A stretch of 64,000 nucleotides of DNA from Flavobacterium shii. Lineage in GTDB: Bacteria; Bacteroidota; Bacteroidia; Flavobacteriales; Flavobacteriaceae. This document shows positions 1-9,472 of the stretch, piece after piece; position 1 is the first letter of the stretch; each line of letters opens with the position of its first letter. Location of the stretch: assembly GCF_025847235.1 (NCBI RefSeq), contig NZ_JAOZEW010000003.1, forward strand, positions 186,001 through 250,000. Direction: 5' to 3'. Both the position numbers and the translations under genes were made by a program. The notes beneath the pieces were generated by a model. The model worked only from the letters and a program-made list of their open reading frames with translations, did not search any database and had not been told where the DNA came from.

Positions 1-53
1 AACGGTTCTTTATTTAACTAAATCACCTCTGTCCCTTTGCTTCTTTGTAACTT

Positions 54-1217
54 CTATTCGCTAACCTGAAACTTAGTTCTCTTACTTCCTTCGTACATTT
101 CGTATTTTACTAATCTAGCTTCTAGACTTGCATTAAAAAGCTTGATTTTACGAGATGGTTTTAACCCAACATATTTTAAAGCTTCAAGATTGGCAGTTAT
201 AAACCAAGCATTAGTTGCAGGATAATTTTTCTTTAATGTATCACCGATATTCTTGTAAAACTCTTCCATATGTATATCCAAACGCTCATCATAAGGCGGA
301 TTAAACACCATGTGTAAAGTTCCTTGAGTTGTTTTTTCAGTATCAAAAAAGTTATTCTCTTCGATAGTGATATAATCCTCCAAGTTAGCATTCTTAATAT
401 TATCTTTGGCTTTGCTTACAGCACTTGGTGCTTTATCAAATCCTTTTATAGTATAATGGAATTCCTTAGTCTTTTTCATCAAACTACTTACAATCTGATC
501 AAATAAATCATTATCCCAGTCGTTCCACTTTTCAAAAGCAAACTCTTTTCTATTTATATTCGCTGGAATATTACATGCAATCATAGCAGCTTCAGCAAGA
601 AAAGTTCCAGAACCACACATCGGGTCTAGAAAATGACCTTGTCCTTCCCAACCAGATAATAATAAAATTCCTGCTGCCAAAACTTCGTTTATAGGAGCAA
701 TATTTGTAGCCGTTCTATACCCACGTTGGTGCAATGAATTACCCGAAGTATCCAAAGCAACCGAAACCTGGTCTTTATCTATATGTACATTTATTCTTAA
801 ATCCGGATGTGCTTTATCGATACTTGGTCTTTGCCCGGTACGCTCTCTAAATTGATCTACAATAGCATCTTTACACTTTTGAGAAACAAATTCAGAGTGA
901 TTAAAATATTCCGAATGCACAGTTGCATCAATTACAAAAGTCTGATTGGCATTTATAAGCTTAGACCAGTTTACTCCCGAGATACCTTTATATAAAGCTT
1001 GTTCATTATTGGCTCTAAAAAAGTAAATAGGCTTTAGTACTTTCAATGCCGTACGTAACGACAAGTTAGCTTTGTACATAAACCCTTTATCCCCCTTAAA
1101 ACTTACCATTCTCACACCTTGTTCAATATCTTGTGCTCCTAGCAATTGTAGTTCTTTTGCTAAAATCTCCTCAAAGCCAAAAAAGGTTTTGGCCACCATT
1201 TTAAAATTATCTTCCAT
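54..1217 (-). CDS. THUMP-domain class I SAM-dependent RNA methyltransferase (RlmL-like)
   Basis: This 387-residue protein resembles the N-terminal methyltransferase half of RlmL/YcbY, which makes m2G in 23S rRNA. A THUMP-like RNA-binding region occupies roughly residues 50-155. The Rossmann methyltransferase domain follows, with the SAM-binding motif DPMCGSGTFL near residue 200 and the catalytic NPPYDER motif near residue 308, which is typical of exocyclic amino-group N-methyltransferases. The second RlmL domain (RlmK) is absent, as is usual in Bacteroidota. The gene is alone and points away from the next gene. The family is secure, but the exact rRNA position modified is inference. Confidence 0.88.
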   Translation of the reverse strand: MEDNFKMVAKTFFGFEEILAKELQLLGAQDIEQGVRMVSFKGDKGFMYKANLSLRTALKVLKPIYFFRANNEQALYKGISGVNWSKLINANQTFVIDATVHSEYFNHSEFVSQKCKDAIVDQFRERTGQRPSIDKAHPDLRINVHIDKDQVSVALDTSGNSLHQRGYRTATNIAPINEVLAAGILLLSGWEGQGHFLDPMCGSGTFLAEAAMIACNIPANINRKEFAFEKWNDWDNDLFDQIVSSLMKKTKEFHYTIKGFDKAPSAVSKAKDNIKNANLEDYITIEENNFFDTEKTTQGTLHMVFNPPYDERLDIHMEEFYKNIGDTLKKNYPATNAWFITANLEALKYVGLKPSRKIKLFNASLEARLVKYEMYEGSKRTKFQVSE

Positions 1218-1343
1218 TTTTATATTTAAATTAAAACAGATTTATCTAAACAAAAATCAATCTGTAATAAAAAATTTTCAAATTCACGTAGCGAGATTAT
1301 TCGTCTATCACTTACGAAATAGTTATTTTTCAGCAAAAATACA

Positions 1344-1351
1344 CTAAATTT
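1344..1351 (+). promoter_or_regulatory. Candidate Bacteroidota -7 promoter box
   Basis: TAAATTTG matches the Bacteroidota -7 consensus TAnnTTTG and lies 30 bases before the start of the methyltransferase gene at 1382, which would give a short leader. I see no convincing -33 TTTG at the expected spacing, so the call rests on one box. Confidence 0.4.
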
Positions 1352-1381
1352 GCGGGACTTGAATTAATTGAAAAAGAATAA

Positions 1382-2146
1382 ATGTCTGAAGCACATAACC
1401 CATCTAAGCCAAATCTAAACCAACCATGCGAAAACTGGTTCACTTCTTGGTTCGATACCCCATATTATCACATACTATATAAAGACAGAAATTATAGAGA
1501 AGCACAAATTTTCATGGATAATCTTACACATTATCTAAACCTTCCCGAAAAAGCCAAAGTACTAGACTTAGCATGCGGTAAAGGACGCCATTCTATTTAC
1601 TTAAATCAATTAGGTTTTAATGTTCTTGGTGCAGATTTATCCGAAAATAGTATTGCCGAAGCTAGTAAGAACAGCAATGAAACCCTGCATTTTAAAGTGC
1701 ATGATATGCGCGAACCTTTTGAAGAAAAGTTTGATGCTATTTTCAATTTGTTTACCAGTTTTGGTTATTTCGAAAGCGACGACGATAATCTTACTACGCT
1801 AAAGGCTATAAAAGCAAGTTTAAGCGAGTATGGCTTTGCCGTAATCGATTTTATGAACGTTGCGCAAGTAATCGAAACATTAGTTCCCGAAGAAATAAAA
1901 ACAGTCGATAACATTGATTTTCATATCAAGCGATACATTGAAGACGGACATATTTTTAAAGAAATAGATTTTGAAGACCAAGGGAAAAAATACCATTTTA
2001 CCGAAAAAGTAAAAGCCCTAACATTAAAAGATTTCGAAGAATTAATGGAACAGGCAGATATTTTCCTTTTGGATATATTTGGGGATTATAAACTTAAGAA
2101 ATTTCACAAAACCGATAGTGAACGATTAATCATGATTTTTAAATAA
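1382..2146 (+). CDS. Class I SAM-dependent methyltransferase
   Basis: This is a 254-residue soluble methyltransferase. SAM-binding motif I reads LDLACGKGRHSIYL near residue 61, the acidic motif II follows at GADLSE, and there is a clear Rossmann-type core. The substrate cannot be read from the sequence. The short N-terminal extension (residues 1-30, with WFTSWFDTPYYHILY) is typical of a group of small flavobacterial methyltransferases often annotated only as methyltransferase-domain proteins. The gene is followed 80 bases later by a ZIP transporter on the same strand. Family confident, reaction unknown. Confidence 0.85.
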   Translation: MSEAHNPSKPNLNQPCENWFTSWFDTPYYHILYKDRNYREAQIFMDNLTHYLNLPEKAKVLDLACGKGRHSIYLNQLGFNVLGADLSENSIAEASKNSNETLHFKVHDMREPFEEKFDAIFNLFTSFGYFESDDDNLTTLKAIKASLSEYGFAVIDFMNVAQVIETLVPEEIKTVDNIDFHIKRYIEDGHIFKEIDFEDQGKKYHFTEKVKALTLKDFEELMEQADIFLLDIFGDYKLKKFHKTDSERLIMIFK

Positions 2147-2226
2147 CTGGCTAATTGTTAAATTGTTTAACCGTTTAATCGATTAAACAAATCAATGATT
2201 AAACAAAAAACCGATTAAACAAAAAG

Positions 2227-2895
2227 ATGAATTATCTATTACCCTTATTTTCCGTACTTTTAGGTTATATTGTGGCTTTGTTTTTAAAACCAAAAAGCAA
2301 AACCAATCTAAAATTATTGCTTGCTTTTAGCGGTTCATTTTTATTATCGTTAACCGTAATGCATTTGCTTCCGGAAGTTTACGAAACACACAACCATAAT
2401 ATTGGCGTTTTTATAATGGTCGGAATCCTATTCCAGATCATCTTAGAGTTTTTTTCCAAAGGAGCCGAACACGGACACGTTCATGGACATGCACAAATGA
2501 GTCAGATTCCGTGGTTACTTTTTATAAGTTTGTGTATTCACGCCTTTTTAGAAGGTTTTCCAGTAAGTCACCACCATGATTTAGCACTCGGGATAGCCAT
2601 CCACCACTTGCCAATTGCAGTTATTCTAACAACATTTTTTATCAATGCAAGCCTGAACAAAAAAGCCATTTTTGCTTTTATGCTTACTTTTGCCATTATG
2701 ACGCCTCTTGGAACAATTGCATCTGAATATCTGCCTTTTTTAAACGAATATTATACTGAAATCACAGCCGTAGTAATCGGGATATTATTTCATATTTCCT
2801 CTACTATTATTTTCGAAAGCAGCGAAGGACATAAATTCAATATAGCCAAAGTTTCTATGATCGTTCTGGGAATTTTATTGGCATTTTTACTATAA
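2227..2895 (+). CDS. ZIP-family divalent metal transporter
   Basis: This 222-residue inner-membrane protein has about eight hydrophobic segments. The His-rich loop near residues 82-90 (HGHVHGHAQ) and the membrane motifs HAFLEGFPV and AIHHLPIAV, with paired His residues, are the signature of ZIP (ZupT-like) Zn2+/Fe2+ importers. The usual ZIP motif HxxxEG is present in the HAFLEG segment. The length is a little below ZupT (about 257). The gene probably imports zinc or another divalent cation. No metal-responsive operator is visible upstream. The 80-base gap before it contains only AT-rich GATTAAACAAA-like repeats. Confidence 0.88.
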   Translation: MNYLLPLFSVLLGYIVALFLKPKSKTNLKLLLAFSGSFLLSLTVMHLLPEVYETHNHNIGVFIMVGILFQIILEFFSKGAEHGHVHGHAQMSQIPWLLFISLCIHAFLEGFPVSHHHDLALGIAIHHLPIAVILTTFFINASLNKKAIFAFMLTFAIMTPLGTIASEYLPFLNEYYTEITAVVIGILFHISSTIIFESSEGHKFNIAKVSMIVLGILLAFLL

Positions 2896-2897
2896 TT

Positions 2898-2980
2898 TGG
2901 GCGTGCCCACATTTACAAAAGGCACTATTTGGCAAACCGCTTATATGCACCTTTCGTAAATGTGGTCGGGCTATCCGCAC
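2898..2980. repeat. REP-like palindromic element
   Basis: A 10-bp arm CCACATTTAC at 2907-2916 is repeated inverted at 2956-2965. It is flanked by GGGCGTGCCC on one side and GGTCGGGCTATCCGC on the other. This GC-richer, strongly palindromic unit between convergent genes resembles the short dispersed palindromes common in Flavobacterium intergenic regions. It could also stop transcription from both sides. Only one copy of this type is in the window. Confidence 0.6.
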
Positions 2981-3107
2981 TACTTAGGTAGTTAGTTCCT
3001 ATCCCTCACACAATAAACAAGAACTTATCGTTTTCAAAAAACACCTAATTAGATTTTAAGAACCTATTAGAATACACTATTGCAATTATCTAATTTTCTA
3101 ATTGCCT

Positions 3108-3151
3108 AATTATCTCATTCTTTAATTATCTCATTCTTTAATTATCTCGCT
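3108..3151. repeat. Short tandem repeat, 16-bp unit
   Basis: A 16-base AT-rich unit (AATTATCTCATTCTTT) occurs two full times plus a third partial copy. The last unit overlaps the final codons of the outer-membrane protein gene. It is probably a slippage product without function. Confidence 0.6.
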
Positions 3152-5526
3152 CTATTTTTCTCTTCTTCATTTCCAGAATCGCGCTGGTTAACATTAATCT
3201 TTTTGTTTCCAAAATTATAAACCACAGATAAACGAGCAAATCGGTTGCTTTCATTTTGACTATAAACTTGTTTTACACCATTTACAATCGAGACATCATC
3301 TTTTAGATAAGAGGTATTAAAAATATCATTTACCAAAAAAGCAATCTGCAATGTTTTGTTTAACAAATCTTGTTTAAAACCAATATTCAAGCTTGATGTA
3401 TATCCAGTATCATATAAGCCGCTTTTATAAGGCGAAGTATAGTTAAAATCTATTTGTAATTTAGTCGCTTTACCCAACGAAAAAGTATTATTTGTCGAAA
3501 AATCGACTTGAAGACTATTTACAGGTGTAGCATTGATATCTTTTGTGAATTTAATATCTGATCCTAAAAAATACAATGAGTTCTCACTCTGCCACCAATC
3601 TGCGAAATTGGCCGAATACGTTTCTCCAACTCCATAATTAATCCCTTTAAAATAATTTTCTCTCGAGACAACTTGTGTCAATGTCTCTGGATTTGCAGTA
3701 AATATTACACCGTAACCATCTGTAATCGCATTTAAGAAAACATTAGTTCTCAATATTTTCTTATACGAATGTGCAAATTCAAAATTATCACTAAAAGAAG
3801 GCTTTAAAAACGGATTTCCTTCAGAATAACTATTACTGCTAATGTAAACTCGAAACGGATTTAACAAACTAAAACTTGGTCTGCGGATTCTCCTTCCGTA
3901 GTTTAAACTAAAACTATTGTCCTCATTTTTATTATAAGAAGCATAAAAAGTTGGAAATAATTTTAAATAATTGTTTATCGTTTCCTGATTCAAGTTTTCC
4001 GAAAAACCATTCGTTTGCGTATTCTCCAATCGTAATCCTGCCTGAAAATTCCATTTTTCATTAATCTTTTTATCTGCACTAATATAAACCGCCTGATTAT
4101 TTTCGGTGTATTTAAACTGATTTGTTTGGTTTAGATCTAATTCTGGAGTTCCGGTAATGGTGTTAAAAAAAACGACATCACTATTGCTTTTGGTAAAACT
4201 TACTTTCGCTCCATAAGATAAGTTTACAGCTTGAAGTGGATGTTCCATATCAGCCTTGAAACTCAAATTATCAATTCCCTGATTCGAAAGATTTCGTCCC
4301 GATTGATTTACATCAATAAAAGTTCCATCTGATGCATAATTGTTTGCTATAAAATCTCTGTCGAATTTTGAATCATAATTAAAATAATCTACATCAAATG
4401 ATAATTTTCGATTTAGAGAATCGAGTTTTGTAATCAAATGTAAATTATAGGTCTGATTAGCCGTTTTCCTGTCTAAAAAACTCTCATTGAGTATATAACT
4501 ATCCAATTCATTTTGTGTATTGTATTTATTAATTCTAATATCCGAGTCAAAATCCGGGTTACTTTTATCTTTTAAAAATTGAAAACCAATGGTTGTTTTT
4601 TCTGAAAAATCATAATCTAAAGCTACTTTTCCAGATACATTTTCCTCATTTAACTTTGTTGTCACATCCATTTTCGTAGGTCCTTCAACAAAATACATAT
4701 CAAGAGCTTCCTTAATGTTTCTAGCACCTGTTTTTCCATTAATACTTGCCGAAAACCTAAACTTATTTTTATTATAAAAGAAATTATTCCTTAAAGCATA
4801 AATTCCGTATTTATTTTGTTCATAAGAAGCTGTTGTTGTATTTTTCCAGGAATCACGAGCCCCTTTTTTCATAACAATATTAATTAACCCACCAGTTCCT
4901 TCAGCCTCATATTTTGACGAAGGATTGCTTATAATTTCGATATTCTTAATATCACTTGCCGAGATAGTTTTCAAGAACTCGTTTAATTCTTCGCCAGTTA
5001 ATTCAATCATTCTTCCATCAATCATCACACGAGAAGCTCCTTTTCCTAGTATATTAATAACATCATTTTGCACCGCAACTCCCGGTGCAGTATTTATGGC
5101 ACTCAAAGCATCACCAGCAACGTTTGTTACATTATTTTCAAGATTATAAACCAACCGATCTGTTTTTTGTTCAATCGTGTTTTTTCTGGCTTGAATGACA
5201 ACTTCTCCCAAATTTGTTACATTTTCCTTTAAAATAATCAAACCCAAATTGGTATCTTTTTCTATCGTAATTTCTTTATCAAATTCAGAATATCCCTGCG
5301 AACTAATTTTTACTTTATAGAATCCTTTATTCAAATTCAATTCGAAACTACCGTCTTCTTTTGTTGTTGCTCCATTTATAATTTTTCCTTCTTGATTTAA
5401 GATTACGACATCTGTCCAGACTACTGGTGTTTTTTCGTTGGCAATTTTTCCATTTAATTTAAAGGATGTTTGCGCTACACAATATAAAGGCAATAGTAAA
5501 AAAATAAGGTAATAAACATTTTTCAT
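3142..5526 (-). CDS. Outer-membrane beta-barrel (TonB-dependent-receptor-like) protein
   Basis: This is a 794-residue protein with an N-terminal signal peptide (residues 1-18, ending near CVAQ). A carboxypeptidase-regulatory-like beta-sandwich covers about residues 20-105, followed by a plug-like domain at about 115-220 (including the segment VQNDVINILGKG) and a long C-terminal barrel with alternating aromatic strands. This architecture is the Bacteroidota outer-membrane beta-barrel family (PF14905 type), related to TonB-dependent transporters. A classic TonB box is not obvious. The protein ends in a charged tail (residues 780-794) after the last barrel strand. The substrate is unknown. The neighbouring AraC regulators may or may not control it. 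Confidence 0.85.
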   Translation of the reverse strand: MKNVYYLIFLLLPLYCVAQTSFKLNGKIANEKTPVVWTDVVILNQEGKIINGATTKEDGSFELNLNKGFYKVKISSQGYSEFDKEITIEKDTNLGLIILKENVTNLGEVVIQARKNTIEQKTDRLVYNLENNVTNVAGDALSAINTAPGVAVQNDVINILGKGASRVMIDGRMIELTGEELNEFLKTISASDIKNIEIISNPSSKYEAEGTGGLINIVMKKGARDSWKNTTTASYEQNKYGIYALRNNFFYNKNKFRFSASINGKTGARNIKEALDMYFVEGPTKMDVTTKLNEENVSGKVALDYDFSEKTTIGFQFLKDKSNPDFDSDIRINKYNTQNELDSYILNESFLDRKTANQTYNLHLITKLDSLNRKLSFDVDYFNYDSKFDRDFIANNYASDGTFIDVNQSGRNLSNQGIDNLSFKADMEHPLQAVNLSYGAKVSFTKSNSDVVFFNTITGTPELDLNQTNQFKYTENNQAVYISADKKINEKWNFQAGLRLENTQTNGFSENLNQETINNYLKLFPTFYASYNKNEDNSFSLNYGRRIRRPSFSLLNPFRVYISSNSYSEGNPFLKPSFSDNFEFAHSYKKILRTNVFLNAITDGYGVIFTANPETLTQVVSRENYFKGINYGVGETYSANFADWWQSENSLYFLGSDIKFTKDINATPVNSLQVDFSTNNTFSLGKATKLQIDFNYTSPYKSGLYDTGYTSSLNIGFKQDLLNKTLQIAFLVNDIFNTSYLKDDVSIVNGVKQVYSQNESNRFARLSVVYNFGNKKINVNQRDSGNEEEKNRAR

Positions 5527-5602
5527 AATTTCTAGTTTTAACTTGTTCGATTAATTTGAAGCAAAGTTGCCTTAGAAATTTTGGATATACGACCGACAAA
5601 AA

Positions 5603-5643
5603 AAAGTCGAACCAATTTCTGTTCAGGAAATCAGTTCGACTTT
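5603..5643 (-). terminator. Hairpin terminator after the AraC gene
   Basis: AAAGTCGAAC pairs with GTTCGACTTT around a loop that can itself form a small ATTTC/GAAAT stem. It lies between the 3' end of the AraC-type gene at 5680 and the start of the outer-membrane protein gene, so the two are likely separate transcripts. It has T-rich flanks on the minus strand. Confidence 0.6.
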
Positions 5644-5679
5644 ATTAAGCATAAAGTACGACTTTTTACAAACCACTGA

Positions 5680-6828
5680 TTACAAAGCGTTTCTATAAGC
5701 AGTAGGCGTAAGATTAGTGTATTTTTTAAAAGAAGTATTAAACGAAGATTTTGAATTAAAACCTACTTCGTATAGAATTTCCAAAACTGTAAAATCACTT
5801 TTTAAAGGATTCTTTAAAATACTCATGGCTTTTTGAATGCGATATTCATTTACAAAATCAAAAAAATGTTGATCCATATGATGATTAATCAAAACTGATA
5901 AATCCCGAACCGGAATATCAATTTGATTGGAAAGTTCCTGAATCGTGAGCGACGGATGAAGAAAAGGTTCTTTTTCGGTCATGTACTGTTTCAATGTTGA
6001 AATTTGATCTGTAATTAACTTGTTTTGATTGTCTTTTATTTTAGCAACATTTTCATTTTCCTTATGAAGAATATCTCTTGCTAATTGTAATCTAGAATCA
6101 ATCCCTCTAAAAAGTTCGGGATGATTCAAGGCCTTTAATACAAACCAGCAGGTTACAACCAAAGCCAGAAATTGCATAATTACATTTGCCCAAATCCATA
6201 GTGAATCAAAATCAGTATATCTTAGAATATTCTTAGCTATTGCTAAATAATACAACATAAAGACCACGGTCGATATTTGAAACAACCATTTAAAAATAGA
6301 AGTTTTAGCATTCGCATAATTTTCCTGATATATTTCTTTATACCTTTTTAAAACTAAAAATACGCCAATACTATACAATATAATTTGCACACCTAACATT
6401 ACTTGGAAACCATACAACTCAGGCAATTGACTACGATGGTCATAAAACTGCATTTTTTCTACACTATTCAAAAAGTAAAGTCTGAAAGCAAAAACTACAT
6501 TTGTTATTATAAACGGAATCGCGTGAATCAAATGCTTGGTTTTTAATCTAAAATCAGTAAAGCAAACTGATACTATATAAAGGTAGAAAATAGGAAGTGT
6601 TAAAGCACAAGTAGTCCATCTGAAAAATTCTAAGTTAAGATGGTCTTTAACGAAATCTTCATTAATAAAAACACCGATATTATCAATTGCAAAAAATATT
6701 AAATAGGAAGCAAATAGTCTGTTTGCTAATTTATTTTGGGTTTTTACAGTGAGTAAAAAAATTGCCAGCAATAATGAGACAAAAACTGAAATCCAGCTCA
6801 TAACACTTAAAAAGCTATCTATATCCAT
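5680..6828 (-). CDS. 7TM-type AraC-family transcriptional regulator (copy 1)
   Basis: This 382-residue protein has about seven hydrophobic helices in residues 1-235 and a cytoplasmic C-terminal AraC/XylS helix-turn-helix domain (about 275-382). The second recognition motif reads VLEILYEVGFNSKSSFNTSFKK, followed by LTPTAYR. Membrane-bound AraC regulators of this sort are common in Flavobacteriia and are thought to sense an envelope or extracellular signal directly. The gene is a close paralog of the one immediately upstream (6958-8103). The DNA-binding domains are nearly identical, while the membrane halves have diverged. The ligand is unknown. Confidence 0.87.
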   Translation of the reverse strand: MDIDSFLSVMSWISVFVSLLLAIFLLTVKTQNKLANRLFASYLIFFAIDNIGVFINEDFVKDHLNLEFFRWTTCALTLPIFYLYIVSVCFTDFRLKTKHLIHAIPFIITNVVFAFRLYFLNSVEKMQFYDHRSQLPELYGFQVMLGVQIILYSIGVFLVLKRYKEIYQENYANAKTSIFKWLFQISTVVFMLYYLAIAKNILRYTDFDSLWIWANVIMQFLALVVTCWFVLKALNHPELFRGIDSRLQLARDILHKENENVAKIKDNQNKLITDQISTLKQYMTEKEPFLHPSLTIQELSNQIDIPVRDLSVLINHHMDQHFFDFVNEYRIQKAMSILKNPLKSDFTVLEILYEVGFNSKSSFNTSFKKYTNLTPTAYRNAL

Positions 6829-6957
6829 TCATTTTTAGATTATTCAACAAATATAATATTTTAGTTCTTTTAACACTATTCATGAGAGAAAGCATCACTA
6901 CAAAAAACAACTTTTCATTTTAAAAACTTATACGTTTGAGATAAAATCAAACCATTA

Positions 6958-8103
6958 TTATGAAGCTTTTCTATAAGCTGTAGGCGTAAGATTAGTATAT
7001 TTTTTAAAAGAAGTATTAAAAGATGATTTTGAGTTAAAACCTACTTCGTATAAAATTTCTAAAACTGTTAAATCACTCTTTAAAGGATTTTTTAAAATAC
7101 CCATGGCTTTTTCAATACGATATTCGTTTACAAAATCAAAAAAGTGCTGATTCATATGATGATTAATCAAAACTGATAAATCCCGAACAGGAATATCAAT
7201 TTGGCTAGAAAGCTCCTGTATTGTAAGAGATGGATCAAGATAAGGCTTCTTCTCTGTCATATATTTTTTCAATGCTAAAATTTTAGAAGAAATAACTTCA
7301 TCCTGATTGTTTACTATTTCGGCCGTAACATCACTTTGTTGAGGAAGAAAATCTTTTGTAAGTTGTATTCTAGAATTAATTCCTCTAAAAAGTTCCGGAT
7401 GATTTAGTGCTTTCATTACAAACCAGCATATTACAAATAAAGCTCCGCATACCATAAGAACATTTCCCCATAGAAAAATCTCTCTGGAAGCTGTATAACG
7501 CAATAAATTTTTTGAAGCTGTAATAGAATGCATCACCAGAAAAACACAATTCATTTGAAAAAGCCATTTGTAGGTAGAAGTACTGGGATTCGTATAATTT
7601 TCAAGGTAAATTTTTCTATATTTTTTCAAAATTAAAAAAATACTAATGATATAAAACCAATATTGAAATTCGATTAAAATCTGAAAAAAGTAAATTTCGG
7701 GCATTTGATTGAAATTGGCTATGAATTGTTCTTTTTCAATACCCGATTTCAAATAAAATCTCGGCATAAGAACTAAATTCATAACAACAAAAGGAAGTGT
7801 ATATAATAAATATCTCCATTTTAGCTGAAAATCATTGTAACAAACTGCTAGAACATAAAGATAAATTAAAGGCATTTCTAATAAACACATTGTGCTTCTC
7901 AAGAGTTCTAAATCTGCATATTTCTGAGGAAATGAGTATGCAAAGAGTCCAGAAAAATCAATCGCAGAAAAAATAATAAAGGTAGCGAATAGCCGGTTAG
8001 CCAACTTATTTTCGGTTTTTACTGTTAGTAAAAATAATGCCAATAGTAATGAAACAAAAACAGCAATATGAGCAATACCATCCAAAAAGCTTAATTTATC
8101 CAT
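6958..8103 (-). CDS. 7TM-type AraC-family transcriptional regulator (copy 2)
   Basis: This is a 381-residue paralog of the preceding gene with the same plan: about seven membrane helices, a linker, then an AraC HTH domain ending in LTPTAYRKAS. The C-terminal 110 residues are almost the same as copy 1 (shared blocks include IPVRDLSVLINHHM and ILKNPLKSD). The membrane sensor half differs much more. This is what is expected after a tandem duplication with conserved DNA target and divergent signal. The 129-base gap between the copies shows no clear terminator, so cotranscription from upstream of 8103 is possible. Confidence 0.87.
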   Translation of the reverse strand: MDKLSFLDGIAHIAVFVSLLLALFLLTVKTENKLANRLFATFIIFSAIDFSGLFAYSFPQKYADLELLRSTMCLLEMPLIYLYVLAVCYNDFQLKWRYLLYTLPFVVMNLVLMPRFYLKSGIEKEQFIANFNQMPEIYFFQILIEFQYWFYIISIFLILKKYRKIYLENYTNPSTSTYKWLFQMNCVFLVMHSITASKNLLRYTASREIFLWGNVLMVCGALFVICWFVMKALNHPELFRGINSRIQLTKDFLPQQSDVTAEIVNNQDEVISSKILALKKYMTEKKPYLDPSLTIQELSSQIDIPVRDLSVLINHHMNQHFFDFVNEYRIEKAMGILKNPLKSDLTVLEILYEVGFNSKSSFNTSFKKYTNLTPTAYRKAS

Positions 8104-8250
8104 TTATCTTTAAAATATTTAACAAATATAATATTTTAGTTCTTTTAATGAGATTCCAGAAGGCAATCGTTACATAAGAATTAAAAGAAAAAAGTTTTTT
8201 TATTCTTTACGACTTTACGTTCTAAATTTCGAAATTGCAAGAAAAAAGAT

Positions 8251-8258
8251 TAATTTTG
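8251..8258 (+). promoter_or_regulatory. Candidate Bacteroidota promoter for murQ
   Basis: TAATTTTG fits the -7 consensus TAnnTTTG. A weak -33-like TTCG lies 19 bases upstream. The predicted start of transcription would leave a leader of only about 15 bases before the ATG at 8279. Confidence 0.45.
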
Positions 8259-8278
8259 GGCAAGATATTATACGAAAA

Positions 8279-9094
8279 ATGACCTTCACAAAAATTACAG
8301 AGCAGTCCTCAAAATACGAACATCTGGAAAAAATGTCTGTACATGACTTACTGACCAATATTAATCAGGAAGACAAAACAGTTCCATTTGCAGTAGAGAA
8401 AGCAATTCCTCAAATAGAAGCTTTAGTCGCTCAAATAGTAACCAAACTAAAACTTGGCGGACGCTTATTTTATATAGGAGCAGGAACATCTGGTCGTTTA
8501 GGAATTTTGGATGCATCCGAATGCCCTCCTACTTTTGGCGTTCCATACGATTTAGTAAACGGAATCATTGCAGGTGGAGACAAAGCAATTCGTCGAGCTG
8601 TAGAAAATGCCGAAGACAATACTGAACAAGCATGGATCGACTTGCAAGCATATAACATTACCAAAGACGATGTTGTAATAGGCATTGCAGCTTCGGGGAC
8701 AACACCATATGTAATTAGTGGTTTAGAGCATTGTAATGAAAATGATATTATTACAGGTTGCATAACCTGTAATGTAGAAAGTCCATTATCACAAACTGCA
8801 CAATTTCCTATCGAAGTAGTTGTAGGACCCGAATTTATTACCGGAAGTTCCCGAATGAAAGCTGGAACTGCACAAAAATTGGTTCTTAATATGATTACGA
8901 CAGCAGCCATGATACAACTAGGAAAAGTAAAAGGCAATAAAATGGTCGATATGCAATTGAGCAATAGTAAACTCGTAGATCGTGGTGTAAAAATGATTAT
9001 GGGTGAAATTCCGGTTTCATACGAAAAAGCATCCGAGTTATTACATAAATACGGTAGCGTACGAAATGCTATTGATAATTTTCTGTCTCAGTAA
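8279..9094 (+). CDS. murQ: N-acetylmuramic acid 6-phosphate etherase
   Basis: This 271-residue cytoplasmic lyase cleaves the D-lactyl ether of MurNAc-6-phosphate to give GlcNAc-6-phosphate during peptidoglycan recycling. The SIS-domain signature GAGTSGRLGILDASECPPTF is present near residue 66, with the conserved GSSRMKAGTAQK near residue 188. The first has the conserved Glu of the DASE motif used in catalysis. It is slightly shorter than E. coli MurQ (298) but complete through the core. No murP transporter or murR regulator is adjacent. Assignment is firm. Confidence 0.95.
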   Translation: MTFTKITEQSSKYEHLEKMSVHDLLTNINQEDKTVPFAVEKAIPQIEALVAQIVTKLKLGGRLFYIGAGTSGRLGILDASECPPTFGVPYDLVNGIIAGGDKAIRRAVENAEDNTEQAWIDLQAYNITKDDVVIGIAASGTTPYVISGLEHCNENDIITGCITCNVESPLSQTAQFPIEVVVGPEFITGSSRMKAGTAQKLVLNMITTAAMIQLGKVKGNKMVDMQLSNSKLVDRGVKMIMGEIPVSYEKASELLHKYGSVRNAIDNFLSQ

Positions 9095-9216
9095 TGCAGT
9101 CTCAGTTATCAGTTGCAGTAGTACAGGTAAAATTTTAACTGCAATAATAAATAGAAGTTTTTTAGTTCTCACAGCAACTTTAAACTTCAAACCTTAAATT
9201 TTAAGAACAAAAAAAA

Positions 9217-9438
9217 ATGGGAACAAATAAAGAGTTAATAGGAAAAGGAATTAAATATTTATCGGGTTCTTTACCCCTATTATTTATTGGACCTGCAGTG
9301 ATTTACAATGCATTTATGAACAAACAAAACGTATGGCATTACTTGGTTCTCGCCATCGGGATCATTGCTTGTTTAGCCGCTATGTTTTTAATCTTTTATG
9401 GTTTAAAGACAATTATGAAAGGCTTGTTTAATGACTAA
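9217..9438 (+). CDS. Small two-helix membrane protein (DUF6095-like)
   Basis: This 73-residue protein has two hydrophobic segments (about 16-32 and 39-63) separated by a short loop with NKQNVWHY. Small proteins of this layout, with the N-terminal TNKELIGKGIKYLSGSLPL type of start, are conserved in Flavobacteriaceae next to pentapeptide genes and have no known function. It starts after an A-rich leader and is followed 34 bases later by the pentapeptide-repeat gene, so the two are probably cotranscribed. Confidence 0.7.
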   Translation: MGTNKELIGKGIKYLSGSLPLLFIGPAVIYNAFMNKQNVWHYLVLAIGIIACLAAMFLIFYGLKTIMKGLFND

Positions 9439-9472
9439 TTTTCTAATTCAAAAATAAAACCCAAAAATTCCA

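Noticed and set aside
807..995. Plus-strand ORFs inside the THUMP methyltransferase gene and similar overlapping frames elsewhere
   Set aside because: They lie antisense to clearly conserved genes and have no signals or family resemblance.
2166..2220. GTTTAATCGATTAAAC palindrome as an operator
   Set aside because: The area is built of several AT-rich GATTAAACAAA-like repeats, so the palindrome is likely a by-product of low complexity.
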